The notes beneath the pieces were generated by a model. That model searched no databases, had not been told where the DNA came from, and was given only the letters and a program-made list of their open reading frames with translations. Both the position numbers and the translations under genes were made by a program. A stretch of 64,000 nucleotides of DNA, from contig NZ_LQPH01000188.1 in NCBI RefSeq assembly GCF_002102255.1, positions 1 to 64,000 on the forward strand, given 5' to 3'. The DNA comes from Mycobacterium nebraskense (GTDB lineage Bacteria > Actinomycetota > Actinomycetes > Mycobacteriales > Mycobacteriaceae). Below, piece by piece: positions 25,228 to 34,290 of the stretch (positions within the stretch are counted from its first letter, which is position 1; the number at the start of each line of letters is the position of its first letter).

Positions 25228-26145
25228 GTGAGCGCGCACTTGACCTACATCGAGGCCGTGGTGGTTGGCGCGTTCCAGGGCGTCACCGAGCTGTTCCCGG
25301 TTTCCAGCCTCGGGCACGCGGTGTTGGTGCCCGCGGTGGTCGGCGGTCGATGGGCCCAGGACCTGAGCATCTCCGCTCCCGAATCGCCCTACCTCGCGTT
25401 CATCGTCGGCCTGCACGTGGCCACCGCCGCCGCCCTGCTGGTCTTCTTCTGGCGGGACTGGCTGCGCATCGTGGCCGGATTTGTGTCTTCATTGCGGTAT
25501 CGCCGAATTGAGACTCTCGACGAGCGGCTCGCCTGGCTGATCGTGGGGGCCACCATCCCGGTGGGGCTGGCCGGGCTGGTCCTGGAACGGACTTTCCGCA
25601 CCACACTAGGCAAGCCCGTCCCGGCGGCGATTTTCCTGCTGCTCAACGGCATTGCCCTTTACGCGGGCGAGGTGCTTCGCCGGCGTGTTGCACCCGGTCC
25701 CGACCAGAACCAGCCGGCCGAGGAACAGCCCGCGCACACCGGTGAGGCCGTCGACAATCGCCTGGCCCAACTCCCCCTGCGCCGCGGCATCTTGATCGGC
25801 GCCGCGCAGATCCTGGCGCTGCTGCCCGGAATCAGCCGCTCGGGCATCACCATGGTGGCCGGCCTGTGGCGCGGCTTGTCCCACGAGGACGCCGCCCGGT
25901 TCTCCTTCTTGTTGGCGACACCGATCATCCTGGCCGCCGGCGTGTACAAAATCCCCGAACTCTTCGGCCCCCGCGCCACCGGAATCCACGGCCAGGTGCT
26001 GGCCGGCAGCGTCGCCTCCTTCGTCGCCGCCTACCTCGCGGTGAAGTTTCTGACGCGGTACTTCCAGACCCGCACCCTGACACCGTTCGCCATCTACTGC
26101 GGGCTGGCCGGCGGAGCCAGCCTGGTGTGGCTCGCCGTCAGCTGA
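25228..26145 (+). CDS. Undecaprenyl-diphosphate phosphatase UppP/BacA family, extra copy
   Basis: UppP enzymes dephosphorylate undecaprenyl diphosphate, which recycles the lipid carrier for peptidoglycan and other envelope polymers, and they confer bacitracin tolerance. The 305-residue integral membrane protein has the two catalytic regions GVTELFPVSSLGHAVLVP (about 17-34) and LLPGISRSGITMVAGLWRGL (about 208-227), with the Glu, His and Arg in place. The usual TEFLPVSSTGH is altered to TELFPVSSLGH. GTG at 25228 with CGGAGG 10 bases upstream sets the start. M. tuberculosis has uppP elsewhere, so this looks like a second homologue. It diverges from the CoA-transferase gene. Confidence 0.88.
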   Translation: MSAHLTYIEAVVVGAFQGVTELFPVSSLGHAVLVPAVVGGRWAQDLSISAPESPYLAFIVGLHVATAAALLVFFWRDWLRIVAGFVSSLRYRRIETLDERLAWLIVGATIPVGLAGLVLERTFRTTLGKPVPAAIFLLLNGIALYAGEVLRRRVAPGPDQNQPAEEQPAHTGEAVDNRLAQLPLRRGILIGAAQILALLPGISRSGITMVAGLWRGLSHEDAARFSFLLATPIILAAGVYKIPELFGPRATGIHGQVLAGSVASFVAAYLAVKFLTRYFQTRTLTPFAIYCGLAGGASLVWLAVS

Positions 26146-26273
26146 AGAGCAGTCGCGTACACGATTGCGGTGAAATCACGTCACCGACTCGGTCACCAAA
26201 TGGCAACTGCTGGGTATCGGTTCACGCAACAGCGCATGCGCGCAGCGTGGCGTAGCCCACCATCGACGGAGCA

Positions 26274-27921
26274 ATGCGCGGCATCTCAACTACAGAGGTG
26301 AGGCCTGAATGTCGCCTTTGTCGTGTGGCTGGTGCCGCCGTCGGGGCTGCCCTGCTGGTGCGGTCGACGTTCACCGCACCCAGAGCGACCGCCGCCGCCA
26401 CGATGAGCCCGAATCTGTTGGTCAACCCGGGCGCCGAGCTCGGCGACCCGCCATTGTCGGCATACAGCGGGGTCACGATACCGGGCTGGACCGTGACCGG
26501 CACGCCGACGGTGATCAAATACAACACCTTGGTCCGGCTGCCCTCGCCGCTCGGGTCGCCGGGCCCCGACCATGCCGAAGTTCCTGGCCTTTCCGTCCGC
26601 CCAGCACGGCCCACCCGACGGCGGCGTGCAGTACTTCGGCGGTGGCAACGTGGCGACGTCCACCATCACCCAAGTCGTCGACCTCAGCGGTGCGGCGGCG
26701 GCCATCGATACCGGCACGGTGCCCTACACGCTCAGCGGCTGGCTCGGCGGCAGCAGGCTGGAACTGTCCGAGGCGTCGGCCACCGTCGACTTCCTAGCTG
26801 CCAGCCAATTGCCTTTGGGCACAGGCAAAATCGGGCCGGTCTCGATACTGCAGCGCGGATTCCAAACCGAGTTGTTCGAACGCGACACCACCGGGACGAT
26901 TCCGGCGGGCACCCGCAGCGCACGCGTCACCGTGACCTTCAAGGACACCCACTGGGCGGGCGGCACCTACAACCACTCGTACGCCGACAACCTCTCCTTC
27001 ACCATCGGTGCCCCCTTGCCCAACCCGCCGCTCCCCACGCCACCCGCATCGACCGTCGGCCCACTCGATCACGTGTTCCTGGTCTACATGGAGAACCACG
27101 GCGTGAAAGACGTTGTGGGCAGCCCCAATGCGCCATACATCAACAGCCTGATCGACTCCTACGGATATGGGTCCAACTACTTCGCGCTGACCCACCCGAG
27201 CCTGCCGAATTACTACCCGATCCTGGGGGGATCCGACTTCGGCGCCATCTACAACTGCGAAATGAACTGCTGCGACGCGCCGAACCTGGCCGACTCCCTC
27301 GAGGCAACCGGCAAGACCTGGGCCGGCTACGAGCAGAGCATGCCCGCCCCGTGCGCTACCCCGTCGAGCGGTCCCTACACCCCAGGGGAACTTCCCTTTC
27401 TCGCCTTCCACGACATCGTCTCCAAAACCGCCCGCTGCAAGTCCCACGTGCTGCCGCTGACGCGGATGGCCACGGATCTCGCCTCGGCCAACACCACCCC
27501 GAACTTCGTGTGGTTCGCCGCAGACGAGAACAACAACATGGAAGGCCCGATCAACCTCCGCTTCGTCGGCAGCGAGCTCACGTCTCATCAATACAACATC
27601 AAGGCCGGCGACCAGTTTCTGCAGCAGGTGTTACCGACGATTGTGAATTCGCCCGCCTTCCAGACGCAACGCAGCGCCATCTTCATCACGTGGGACGAGG
27701 ACTTCAACAACCTGTCGTTGACCATCGGCAATGAAGGCAACCACATCCCGATGATCGTCATCCCGTCGCCGAATTCCGGTATGCACCAAAGCCATTTGGT
27801 GGCTGCCGCCCACAACGACCATTACAGCTTGCTGCGCACCATCGAGGACTCTTTTCAACTTCCCCGCCTCACCAACAACGACAAATTCGCCCAACCGCTG
27901 AACGAATATTGGACGCCATAG
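26274..27921 (+). pseudogene. Secreted phosphoesterase (acid phosphatase-like), broken by one extra base
   Basis: Two overlapping frames together encode one exported phosphoesterase. The first (from ATG 26274, after GACGGAG) gives a signal peptide with VAGAAVGAALLV and then NLLVNPGAELGD, a galactose-binding-like start, up to VRLPSPLGSPGP. The second frame continues without loss as MPKFLAFPSAQHGPPDGG and runs to 27921, with the phosphoesterase signatures VFLVYMENHGVKDVV (about residue 165 of the second part), LTHPSLPNYYPILGG and FITWDEDF. Removing one C from the CCCC at 26564-26567 restores SPGPTMPKFLAF and one 548-residue protein. The break follows a GGGCCCC run, so a sequencing error or a true frameshift are both possible. 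An internal start at 26572 would give a 449-residue cytoplasmic product. Confidence 0.75.
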
Positions 27922-27926
27922 GCTCG

Positions 27927-28436
27927 CTAAAGCGTCGCATGTCGGTAGCGCACTTGCTCGACTGACGACGTGCCGAAATCCGCTGTGCGCCAAGTCCCAT
28001 CGGGTCGCCAGCCCTCGCGTTCATAGAAGTGCCGAGCGCGGATGTTCGCGTCCAGCACCCACAGCACGGCGTCCGTCACACCGACCGCCCGCAGCCGCTC
28101 ACGGGCGGCCGTCATGAGCAAGCCACCCAGGCCCGCACCCAGCCAGGCCGGGTCGACATAAAGGGCCATCAGCTCACCGAAGTTCGGTAAGTCGTTGTCG
28201 CGACACGGGCCCACGGTGGCAAAGCCGCGAATCGCAGACCCGTCGACCGCGACGAAGGTGGACGGCATCCGCAAGCCCATCCGGCCGAAGGTGTACCGAT
28301 TGACCAACGCCTCCGGGGTGAGGCCCTCGAGGTAGTCCTGGTCGACGAGCCCGCGATACGCCGAGCGCCAAGACCGCGCGTGCAGGCAGGCCACCTCGTA
28401 GGCATCCGCAGGGACCGCCGCCCGCACCTCCGTCAT
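27927..28436 (-). CDS. GNAT-family N-acetyltransferase
   Basis: The 169-residue protein is a GCN5-related acetyltransferase that moves an acetyl group from acetyl-CoA to an unidentified amine. The fold is visible as VRAAVPADAYEVACLHARSW (N-terminal strand-helix), FVAVDGSAIRGFATVG, then MALYVDPAWLGAGLGGLLMTAARERL with the Q/R-x-x-G-x-G/A acetyl-CoA loop, and AVLWVLDANIRARHFYEREGW near the C terminus. The start at 28436 (MTEVRAA) is chosen because the upstream part of the frame has no conservation pattern. It ends only five bases from the broken phosphoesterase gene on the other strand. Confidence 0.88.
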   Translation of the reverse strand: MTEVRAAVPADAYEVACLHARSWRSAYRGLVDQDYLEGLTPEALVNRYTFGRMGLRMPSTFVAVDGSAIRGFATVGPCRDNDLPNFGELMALYVDPAWLGAGLGGLLMTAARERLRAVGVTDAVLWVLDANIRARHFYEREGWRPDGTWRTADFGTSSVEQVRYRHATL

Positions 28437-28539
28437 CGTTGCAGTATTCGACGATCCGGGTTGTTGCGCAGCCTCGCGTCGAGTGCTGTGCTTACCCGGG
28501 TGCGTAGTTGACACCCGTCAAGAATCCGGAGGGTACGAA

Positions 28540-29388
28540 ATGGCAGACACGGCATCCATCGGGCTGAGGGTCCGCGGGAAGGTCATCGTGATCACCGGCG
28601 GCGCCCGGGGCATCGGGCTGGCCACCGCCACCGCGTTGCACAATTTGGGCGCCAAAGTGGCCATTGGCGACGTCGACGAGGTGCGGGTGAAGGAATCCGG
28701 CGCCGCGCTCGGCCTGGATGTGTACGGCAAACTCGACGTCACCGACCCGCACTCGTTCTCCGACTTCCTCGACGAGGTCGAGCGCCAACTGGGCCCGATC
28801 GACGTGCTGGTCAACAACGCCGGCATCATGCCGCTCGGCCGGATTGTCGACGAGCCGGACGCCGTCACCCGGCGCGTCCTCGACATCAACGTCTACGGCG
28901 TGATCCTGGGCAGCAAGCTGGCGGCCCAGCGGATGGTCCCCCGCGGCTCCGGACACGTCATCAACGTCGCCTCGCTCGCCGGGGAAACCTATATCGCCGG
29001 GGCGGCCACCTACTGCGCCAGCAAGCACGCGGTGATCGGGTTCACCGATGCCGCCAGGGTCGAAAACCGCCGGGCGGGCGTGAAATTCTCGGTCGTCATG
29101 CCGACGTTCGTGAACACCGAACTGATCGCCGGCACCTCCGGGGCCAAGGGGATCAAGAACGCCGAGCCGGCCGACATCGCCGAGGCGATCGTCAAACTGG
29201 TGGCGCATCCCAGGCCGCGCGTGCGGGTCACGAAGACGGCCGGCGCGATCATCGCGTCGCAGAAATTCATGCCGCGCGCGCTGTCCGAGGGACTGAACCG
29301 CGCGCTCGGCGGCGAGCACGTCTTCACCGACCACGTCGATGCCGAGAAGCGCAAGGCCTACGAGTCGCGCGCTCGCGGCGAAGAATGA
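28540..29388 (+). CDS. Classical short-chain dehydrogenase/reductase (Rv1865c-like)
   Basis: This 282-residue NAD(P)-dependent oxidoreductase has a complete classical SDR set: TGGARGIGLATA (cofactor loop, about 19-30), NNAG in VLVNNAGIMPLG, a Ser in NVASLAGETY, and the catalytic YCASK. The C-terminal 60 residues are longer than in a minimal SDR. The start at 28540 follows GGAGGGTACGAA, a good ribosome-binding site. M. tuberculosis Rv1865c (286 residues) is the likely counterpart. The substrate is unknown, although the surrounding acyl-CoA genes make a lipid alcohol or ketone plausible. Confidence 0.9.
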   Translation: MADTASIGLRVRGKVIVITGGARGIGLATATALHNLGAKVAIGDVDEVRVKESGAALGLDVYGKLDVTDPHSFSDFLDEVERQLGPIDVLVNNAGIMPLGRIVDEPDAVTRRVLDINVYGVILGSKLAAQRMVPRGSGHVINVASLAGETYIAGAATYCASKHAVIGFTDAARVENRRAGVKFSVVMPTFVNTELIAGTSGAKGIKNAEPADIAEAIVKLVAHPRPRVRVTKTAGAIIASQKFMPRALSEGLNRALGGEHVFTDHVDAEKRKAYESRARGEE

Positions 29389-29434
29389 GCATCGCGTCGG
29401 GCGCCGTTCACCGCAGGCGCGGACAATCGACGGG

Positions 29435-31801
29435 GTGAGCCTAGAAACCCAGACAACCGCTCCCCTTGCCGACGACGAACTCGACCTGATCAACGCATAT
29501 TGGCGCGCCGCCAACTACGTGTCCGTTGGACAGATCTACCTGCTGGACAACCCGCTTTTGACCGAACCGCTGTCGCCCGAGCACGTCAAACCGCGGCTGC
29601 TGGGACACTGGGGCACCACTCCGGCGCTCAACCTGATCTACGCGCATCTGAACCGGATCATCCGCGCCCGCGACGCCAGCGTCATCTACGTCACCGGGCC
29701 CGGCCACGGCGGCCCGGCGCTGGTCGCCAACGCCTATCTCGAGGGCACCTACAGCGAGGTGTACACCGGCATCGAGGAGGACGCCGAAGGGCTGCGAAAG
29801 CTGTTCCGGCAGTTCTCTTTTCCCGGCGGTATCCCCAGTCACGTCGCGGCCCAGACGCCCGGCTCCATCCACGAGGGCGGCGAACTGGGCTACGCGCTGG
29901 TGCATGCCTACGGCGCGGCCTTCGACAACCCGGATCTGGTCGTGGCCTGTGTGATCGGCGACGGCGAGGCCGAGACCGGGCCGCTGGCCGCCAGCTGGCA
30001 TTCCAACAAGTTCCTCAACCCGGCCACCGACGGCGCGGTGCTGCCCATCCTGCAGCTCAACGGCTACAAGATCGCCAACCCGACCGTGCTGGCACGCATC
30101 CCCCACACCGAACTCGAGGCGCTGCTGCGCGGCTACGGCTACCGGCCCATCACGGTCGCCGGTGATGACCCGGCCAACGTGCACCAGCAGCTGGCCGCCG
30201 CGCTCGACGACGCCTTCGACGAGATTGCGGCCATTCAGAGCGCCGCCCGCAGCGGCAACCAGGCGCAGCGAGCCGTCTGGCCGATGATCGTGCTGCGCAC
30301 GCCCAAGGGCTGGACCGGGCCGAAGGTGGTGGACGGCAAGAAGGTCGAAGGCACCTGGCGATCACACCAGGTTCCGCTCGCCGAGACGCACGACAACCCC
30401 CAGCACCGGGCTCAGCTCGAGGAGTGGCTGCGCAGCTACCGGCCCGAGAAGCTTTTCGACGGCGACGGCAAACTGCGGGCCGAGCTGCGGGCGCTGGCAC
30501 CCAGCGGTGATCGCCGGATGAGCGCCAACCCGCACGCCAACGGCGGCCTGCTGCTGCACGACCTCGACCTGCCGGACTTCCGCGACTACGCGGTCACGGT
30601 GACGCGGCCGGCCGCCGTGACGCACGAGGCGACCCGGGTGCTGGGCACCTTCCTGCGGGACGTGATCGCCCGCAATTGCGACCGGTTCCGCCTGATGGGT
30701 CCCGACGAAACCGCCTCCAACCGGCTGGACGCCGTCTACGGGTCGACGGCCAAGGTCTGGCTTTCCGAGCTCGGGCCGGACGACGAGAACCTCGCCGCCG
30801 ACGGACGGGTGATGGAGGTGCTCTCCGAACACCTGTGCCAGGGCTGGCTGGAGGGCTACCTGCTGACCGGCCGGCATGGCCTGTTCAACTGCTACGAAGC
30901 GTTCGTCCACATCGTCGACTCGATGCTCAACCAGCACGCCAAATGGCTTGCCACCAGCCGGGAGCTGCCGTGGCGGCGGCCGATCGCGTCGCTGAACTAC
31001 CTGCTGTCCTCGCACGTGTGGCGTCAGGACCACAACGGCGCCTCGCACCAAGATCCCGGCTTCATCGACCTGGTGGCCAACAAGCGGGCCGAATTGACCC
31101 GGGTGTACCTGCCGCCGGACGGCAACACGCTGCTGTCGGTGGCCGACCATTGCCTGCGCAGCCGCGACTACATCAACGTCATCGTCGCCGGCAAGCAGCC
31201 GGCGCTGGCCTACCTGGACATGGACCAAGCGGTCGCGCACTGCGCGCGCGGCGTGGGCATCTGGCCATGGGCGAGCACCGCCACCGCCGAACCCGACGTG
31301 GTGCTCGCCTGCGCCGGGGACATCCCGACGTTGGAGACCCTGGCGGCCGCCGACATCCTGCGTCGCGAACTGCCGGAGCTGGCGGTCCGGGTGGTCAACG
31401 TCGTCGACCTGATGCGGCTGCAGCCGGATTCCGAGCATCCACACGGCTTGCCCGACCGGGAGTTCGACGCGCTGTTCACCCGCGACAAGCCGGTCATCTT
31501 CGCCTACCACGGCTACCCGTGGCTGATCCACCGGCTCACCTACCGCCGCACCAACCACCCGCGCATCCACGTGCGCGGGTTCAAGGAGCGCGGCACCACC
31601 ACGACGCCGTTCGACATGGTGATGCTGAACGATCTGGACCGCTTCCATTTGGTGATGGACGTCATCGACCGGGTCGACGGGCTGGCCAGCCGGGCCGCCG
31701 TGCTGCGCCAGCGCATGGTCGATGCCCGGCTCGCCGCGCGCACCTACACCCGCGAGCACGGCGAGGATGACCCGCAGATCGCCGGCTGGACCTGGGAGTG
31801 A
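29435..31801 (+). CDS. xfp: Xylulose-5-phosphate/fructose-6-phosphate phosphoketolase
   Basis: Phosphoketolase is a thiamine diphosphate enzyme that splits xylulose 5-phosphate or fructose 6-phosphate to acetyl phosphate plus a smaller sugar phosphate, providing a bypass of upper glycolysis to acetyl units. The 788-residue protein has the family signatures VTGPGHGGPALVANAYLEG (about 87-105), SIHEGGELGYAL, the TPP loop VIGDGEAETGPLAASWHSNKFL, MGPDETASNRL and SSHVWRQDHNGASHQDPGF. The start is a GTG at 29435. M. tuberculosis lacks a full-length phosphoketolase at this locus, to my recollection. No acetate kinase or phosphotransacetylase gene lies nearby. It is convergent with the P450 gene 42 bases away. 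Confidence 0.95.
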   Translation: MSLETQTTAPLADDELDLINAYWRAANYVSVGQIYLLDNPLLTEPLSPEHVKPRLLGHWGTTPALNLIYAHLNRIIRARDASVIYVTGPGHGGPALVANAYLEGTYSEVYTGIEEDAEGLRKLFRQFSFPGGIPSHVAAQTPGSIHEGGELGYALVHAYGAAFDNPDLVVACVIGDGEAETGPLAASWHSNKFLNPATDGAVLPILQLNGYKIANPTVLARIPHTELEALLRGYGYRPITVAGDDPANVHQQLAAALDDAFDEIAAIQSAARSGNQAQRAVWPMIVLRTPKGWTGPKVVDGKKVEGTWRSHQVPLAETHDNPQHRAQLEEWLRSYRPEKLFDGDGKLRAELRALAPSGDRRMSANPHANGGLLLHDLDLPDFRDYAVTVTRPAAVTHEATRVLGTFLRDVIARNCDRFRLMGPDETASNRLDAVYGSTAKVWLSELGPDDENLAADGRVMEVLSEHLCQGWLEGYLLTGRHGLFNCYEAFVHIVDSMLNQHAKWLATSRELPWRRPIASLNYLLSSHVWRQDHNGASHQDPGFIDLVANKRAELTRVYLPPDGNTLLSVADHCLRSRDYINVIVAGKQPALAYLDMDQAVAHCARGVGIWPWASTATAEPDVVLACAGDIPTLETLAAADILRRELPELAVRVVNVVDLMRLQPDSEHPHGLPDREFDALFTRDKPVIFAYHGYPWLIHRLTYRRTNHPRIHVRGFKERGTTTTPFDMVMLNDLDRFHLVMDVIDRVDGLASRAAVLRQRMVDARLAARTYTREHGEDDPQIAGWTWE

Positions 31802-31843
31802 GACGACCCATCGGGCTGGGAGTCGAGTATGCAACCTCGCTCG

Positions 31844-33157
31844 CTAGCCCCGCCCGATGCGCAGTGGTAGTGAAATCGGTCCGCGTAGGGAGGGTGTGAC
31901 GCTCCACTGCACCGGTCCGGCCAGCTCCAGGCTGTCAACCTCGTCGAGCAGGCAGTCGATGGCTGCGATGGCCTCGAGCCGGGCGAGATGCGCGCCCAGG
32001 CAGAAGTGCAGGCCGTGGCCGAACGCCAGATGCCCGATCGTGTTGCGATGGATGTCGAATCGGTCCGGCTCGTCGAACTTGGCGGGATCACGGTTGGCCG
32101 AGGCATAAAAAAGCAATACTCTTGCGCCCTCGGGGATTACCGTGTCGCCGATCTCATAATCGGTGGTCGCGGTTCTGGTCACCCACTGAACCGGCGAACC
32201 CCAACGGGCCGTCTCTTCGACCGCGGCGGGGAGCAGGCTGCGGTCGGCTTTGAGTTGGGCAAACAATTCCGGGTCCTCGGCCAGTTGCACCAACAGCATC
32301 CCCAACAGGTTTGTCGTCGTCTCGTTACCGGCCACCAGTAGGACCAGCATGTAGAGGAATGCCTCGTGATCGGTGAGGTCACCGGTCGCCGTCGCCGATT
32401 GCAATCGGCTCAACAGGTCTTCAGTGGGCTGCGTTGCACGGCAGCGCATTTCGGCGTCGGCGAAGCTGCGCAGCCGCAGATAGGCTTGCATGGCGGACCC
32501 GATCAACCGCACGACCTCCGGTAGGGATCGTGGAGCGAACATCTGCGCGAACTTCTCCGACACCGATCGGAATGCCGGCCACTGCTCTCGCGGAATGCCA
32601 AGGATATTGGCGATCACGTTGATGGGCATCGGGACGGTCAGAGCCGAGACCATGTCGACGATCTCCCCGCTGTTCAGGGCCGCGTTCGTGTCGCGGGCCA
32701 AGTCGCGGATGCCGGGTGCCCATGCCTGCACCGCCCGCTTGCTAAACAGTGGTGCGACGACATGCCGCAATCGGCTGTGATCGGGCGGGTCGGTAAAGAT
32801 CACCATGCTGGCCACGAATGACCGCAGCATGATGCCGTCTCTCGAAGAGAATGTGTCGTTGTCGCGGACGGCGGTGTGCACATCGTCGTATCGCCCGACC
32901 ATCCAGACGCCGAGTCGCTCGTTGACGACGACGGGATGCTCTCGAATCCGCTCCAAGTCGGGGTACGGATTGGCGATGCTCTGCGGGAGTGTGGGGTCGA
33001 ACCCGGTGCGCGGCACCGACCGGTCCCCCGAATGCGGTCGCGGTCGACGCAGGTCGCGGTAGGCGCCGGTCGCGACCGGCCGCCAGAGATCCGTCACGGA
33101 ACTGCGTGCCGCCGAGGCAACGGCCCGCAGCGGGGGCCGAAGGAGATCAGTCGCCAT
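31844..33157 (-). CDS. Cytochrome P450
   Basis: This 437-residue soluble bacterial P450 shows the I-helix oxygen-binding motif AGNETTTN, the K-helix EETARWGSP (ExxR) and the heme-binding loop FGHGLHFCLGAHLAR with its cysteine ligand at about residue 388. It uses two electrons, normally from a ferredoxin and ferredoxin reductase, to hydroxylate a lipid-like substrate that cannot be told from the sequence. No ferredoxin gene is adjacent; a ferredoxin reductase-like gene lies at 17681. The start at 33157 (MATDLLRP) is the most likely, since the frame to 33382 runs over the regulator. It is divergent from an AraC-type gene and is probably its target. Confidence 0.93.
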   Translation of the reverse strand: MATDLLRPPLRAVASAARSSVTDLWRPVATGAYRDLRRPRPHSGDRSVPRTGFDPTLPQSIANPYPDLERIREHPVVVNERLGVWMVGRYDDVHTAVRDNDTFSSRDGIMLRSFVASMVIFTDPPDHSRLRHVVAPLFSKRAVQAWAPGIRDLARDTNAALNSGEIVDMVSALTVPMPINVIANILGIPREQWPAFRSVSEKFAQMFAPRSLPEVVRLIGSAMQAYLRLRSFADAEMRCRATQPTEDLLSRLQSATATGDLTDHEAFLYMLVLLVAGNETTTNLLGMLLVQLAEDPELFAQLKADRSLLPAAVEETARWGSPVQWVTRTATTDYEIGDTVIPEGARVLLFYASANRDPAKFDEPDRFDIHRNTIGHLAFGHGLHFCLGAHLARLEAIAAIDCLLDEVDSLELAGPVQWSVTPSLRGPISLPLRIGRG

Positions 33158-33200
33158 ACCGATGACGCTAGGGACACGTCGCGACCGCGGTAATGACCGA

Positions 33201-33229
33201 TTCAGACAGGCATTTGATACTTTCAGACA
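33201..33229. promoter_or_regulatory. Direct repeat TTCAGACA x2 between P450 and AraC-type regulator
   Basis: TTCAGACA occurs at 33201-33208 and 33222-33229, 21 bases apart, which is two helical turns. It sits in the 73-base gap between the divergent P450 and regulator genes, ending next to the regulator's GTG. AraC-type proteins bind such tandem half-sites, so it is a candidate operator. Confidence 0.55.
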
Positions 33230-33230
33230 C

Positions 33231-34256
33231 GTGCGTGGTGCCGCGACGACAATCTGGGATATCGCGCTGTCCTCGGCGACGGGCCGGCACATCCTCGAAA
33301 CCGCCGGGCAGCACGGACTCGATCCCGCGACGTGCCTGTCCGGAACGGGACTGACTGCTGACGACCTGGCCAACCCCGCCACCGAGGTTTACGCCAGCCA
33401 GGAGCTGACGATGATCCGCAACCTGGTCGCGCTGCTGGGCGACCAACCGGGGTTGGGCATGGAAACCGGGTCGCGCTACAACTTCGCCGACACCGGCATC
33501 CTGGGCTACGCGTTGATGGCCAGTCCGACGTTCGGTGATGCCATCGACGTCGCGTGTAAGTACGCCGCCCTGACCGCGTCGTACCTGTGCCTGGTCGGCC
33601 CGGAGGTGACGACTACCGAAGCCGTCATCGCTTTCGACGACGCACAGGTTCCCCGCGACATTCGCCAGTTTCTGCTGGAGCGCGATTTCGCGATCATGTT
33701 GCGGATCCTGCCGCTGCTCCTGGGCGCCGGCCATTCGCCGATCACCGTTCGAGTCGAGTTCGCGGACCTGCAGTTGCCCACCGATACGGTGGAAATCGAA
33801 AACCTGACGGTCGTCGTCGAGGAGACCTCTCGCAACGTGCTGGTTATCCCGATTGACCTGGTCAACCAGCCTATGCCGGCGGCGGACCCGCAGACCGCGG
33901 CGATCTGCGTTCGCCAGTGCGAGGAGCTGTTGAATCGGCGGCGCATTCGTCGGGGGCTGGCTGGTGCCATTCGCACGCGGATGGTCCAGGACTCGACACA
34001 GATTCCCGCGATGGCCACGGTCGCCAAGGAGTTATGCATCACCGAACGAACTCTGCACCGCCGACTGGCCGCCGAGGGCACCAGCTACCGTGCGCTGCTC
34101 GACGAGGTCCGCGCGACCCTGGCCGCCGAACTGTTGAACTCGGGTCTCACCGTCGAGGAAACCGCGCGCCGGCTGGGGTACTCGGAGACCGCCGCATTCA
34201 CCCGAGCCCACAGCCGCTGGAACGGATGTCCGCCCCGCAGGCGAAAGCGAGACTGA
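33231..34256 (+). CDS. AraC-family transcription regulator
   Basis: This 341-residue DNA-binding protein has a long N-terminal effector domain of the AraC-binding-like type (DPATCLSGTGLTADDL, LGYALMASPTFGDAID) and a C-terminal pair of helix-turn-helix motifs (MATVAKELCITERTLHRRLAAEG, about 272-294, and TVEETARRLGYSETAAFTRA, about 313-332). The final residues end abruptly in RWNGCPPRRRKRD, where family members usually have a longer tail. The GTG at 33231 is my choice, because the upstream part falls in the P450 gene. It is divergent from P450 with the TTCAGACA repeats between, and probably controls it. The inducer is unknown. Confidence 0.88.
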   Translation: MRGAATTIWDIALSSATGRHILETAGQHGLDPATCLSGTGLTADDLANPATEVYASQELTMIRNLVALLGDQPGLGMETGSRYNFADTGILGYALMASPTFGDAIDVACKYAALTASYLCLVGPEVTTTEAVIAFDDAQVPRDIRQFLLERDFAIMLRILPLLLGAGHSPITVRVEFADLQLPTDTVEIENLTVVVEETSRNVLVIPIDLVNQPMPAADPQTAAICVRQCEELLNRRRIRRGLAGAIRTRMVQDSTQIPAMATVAKELCITERTLHRRLAAEGTSYRALLDEVRATLAAELLNSGLTVEETARRLGYSETAAFTRAHSRWNGCPPRRRKRD

Positions 34257-34290
34257 TGGGGTAGTCGCGGCCCGCGGGTAAGCTTGTCGA

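Noticed and set aside
26168..26186. CGGTGA/TCACCG hairpin after the UppP paralogue
   Set aside because: The stem is only six base pairs and there is no T tract; it could occur by chance.
31809..31859. Eight-base inverted repeat between the phosphoketolase and P450 ends
   Set aside because: The loop is about 35 bases and one arm lies within the P450 coding sequence, so it is too weak to call a terminator.
34198..34256. Possible frameshift at the C terminus of the AraC regulator
   Set aside because: The alternative frame gives a slightly more typical ending, but the helix-turn-helix parts are intact and a single-base change cannot be shown.
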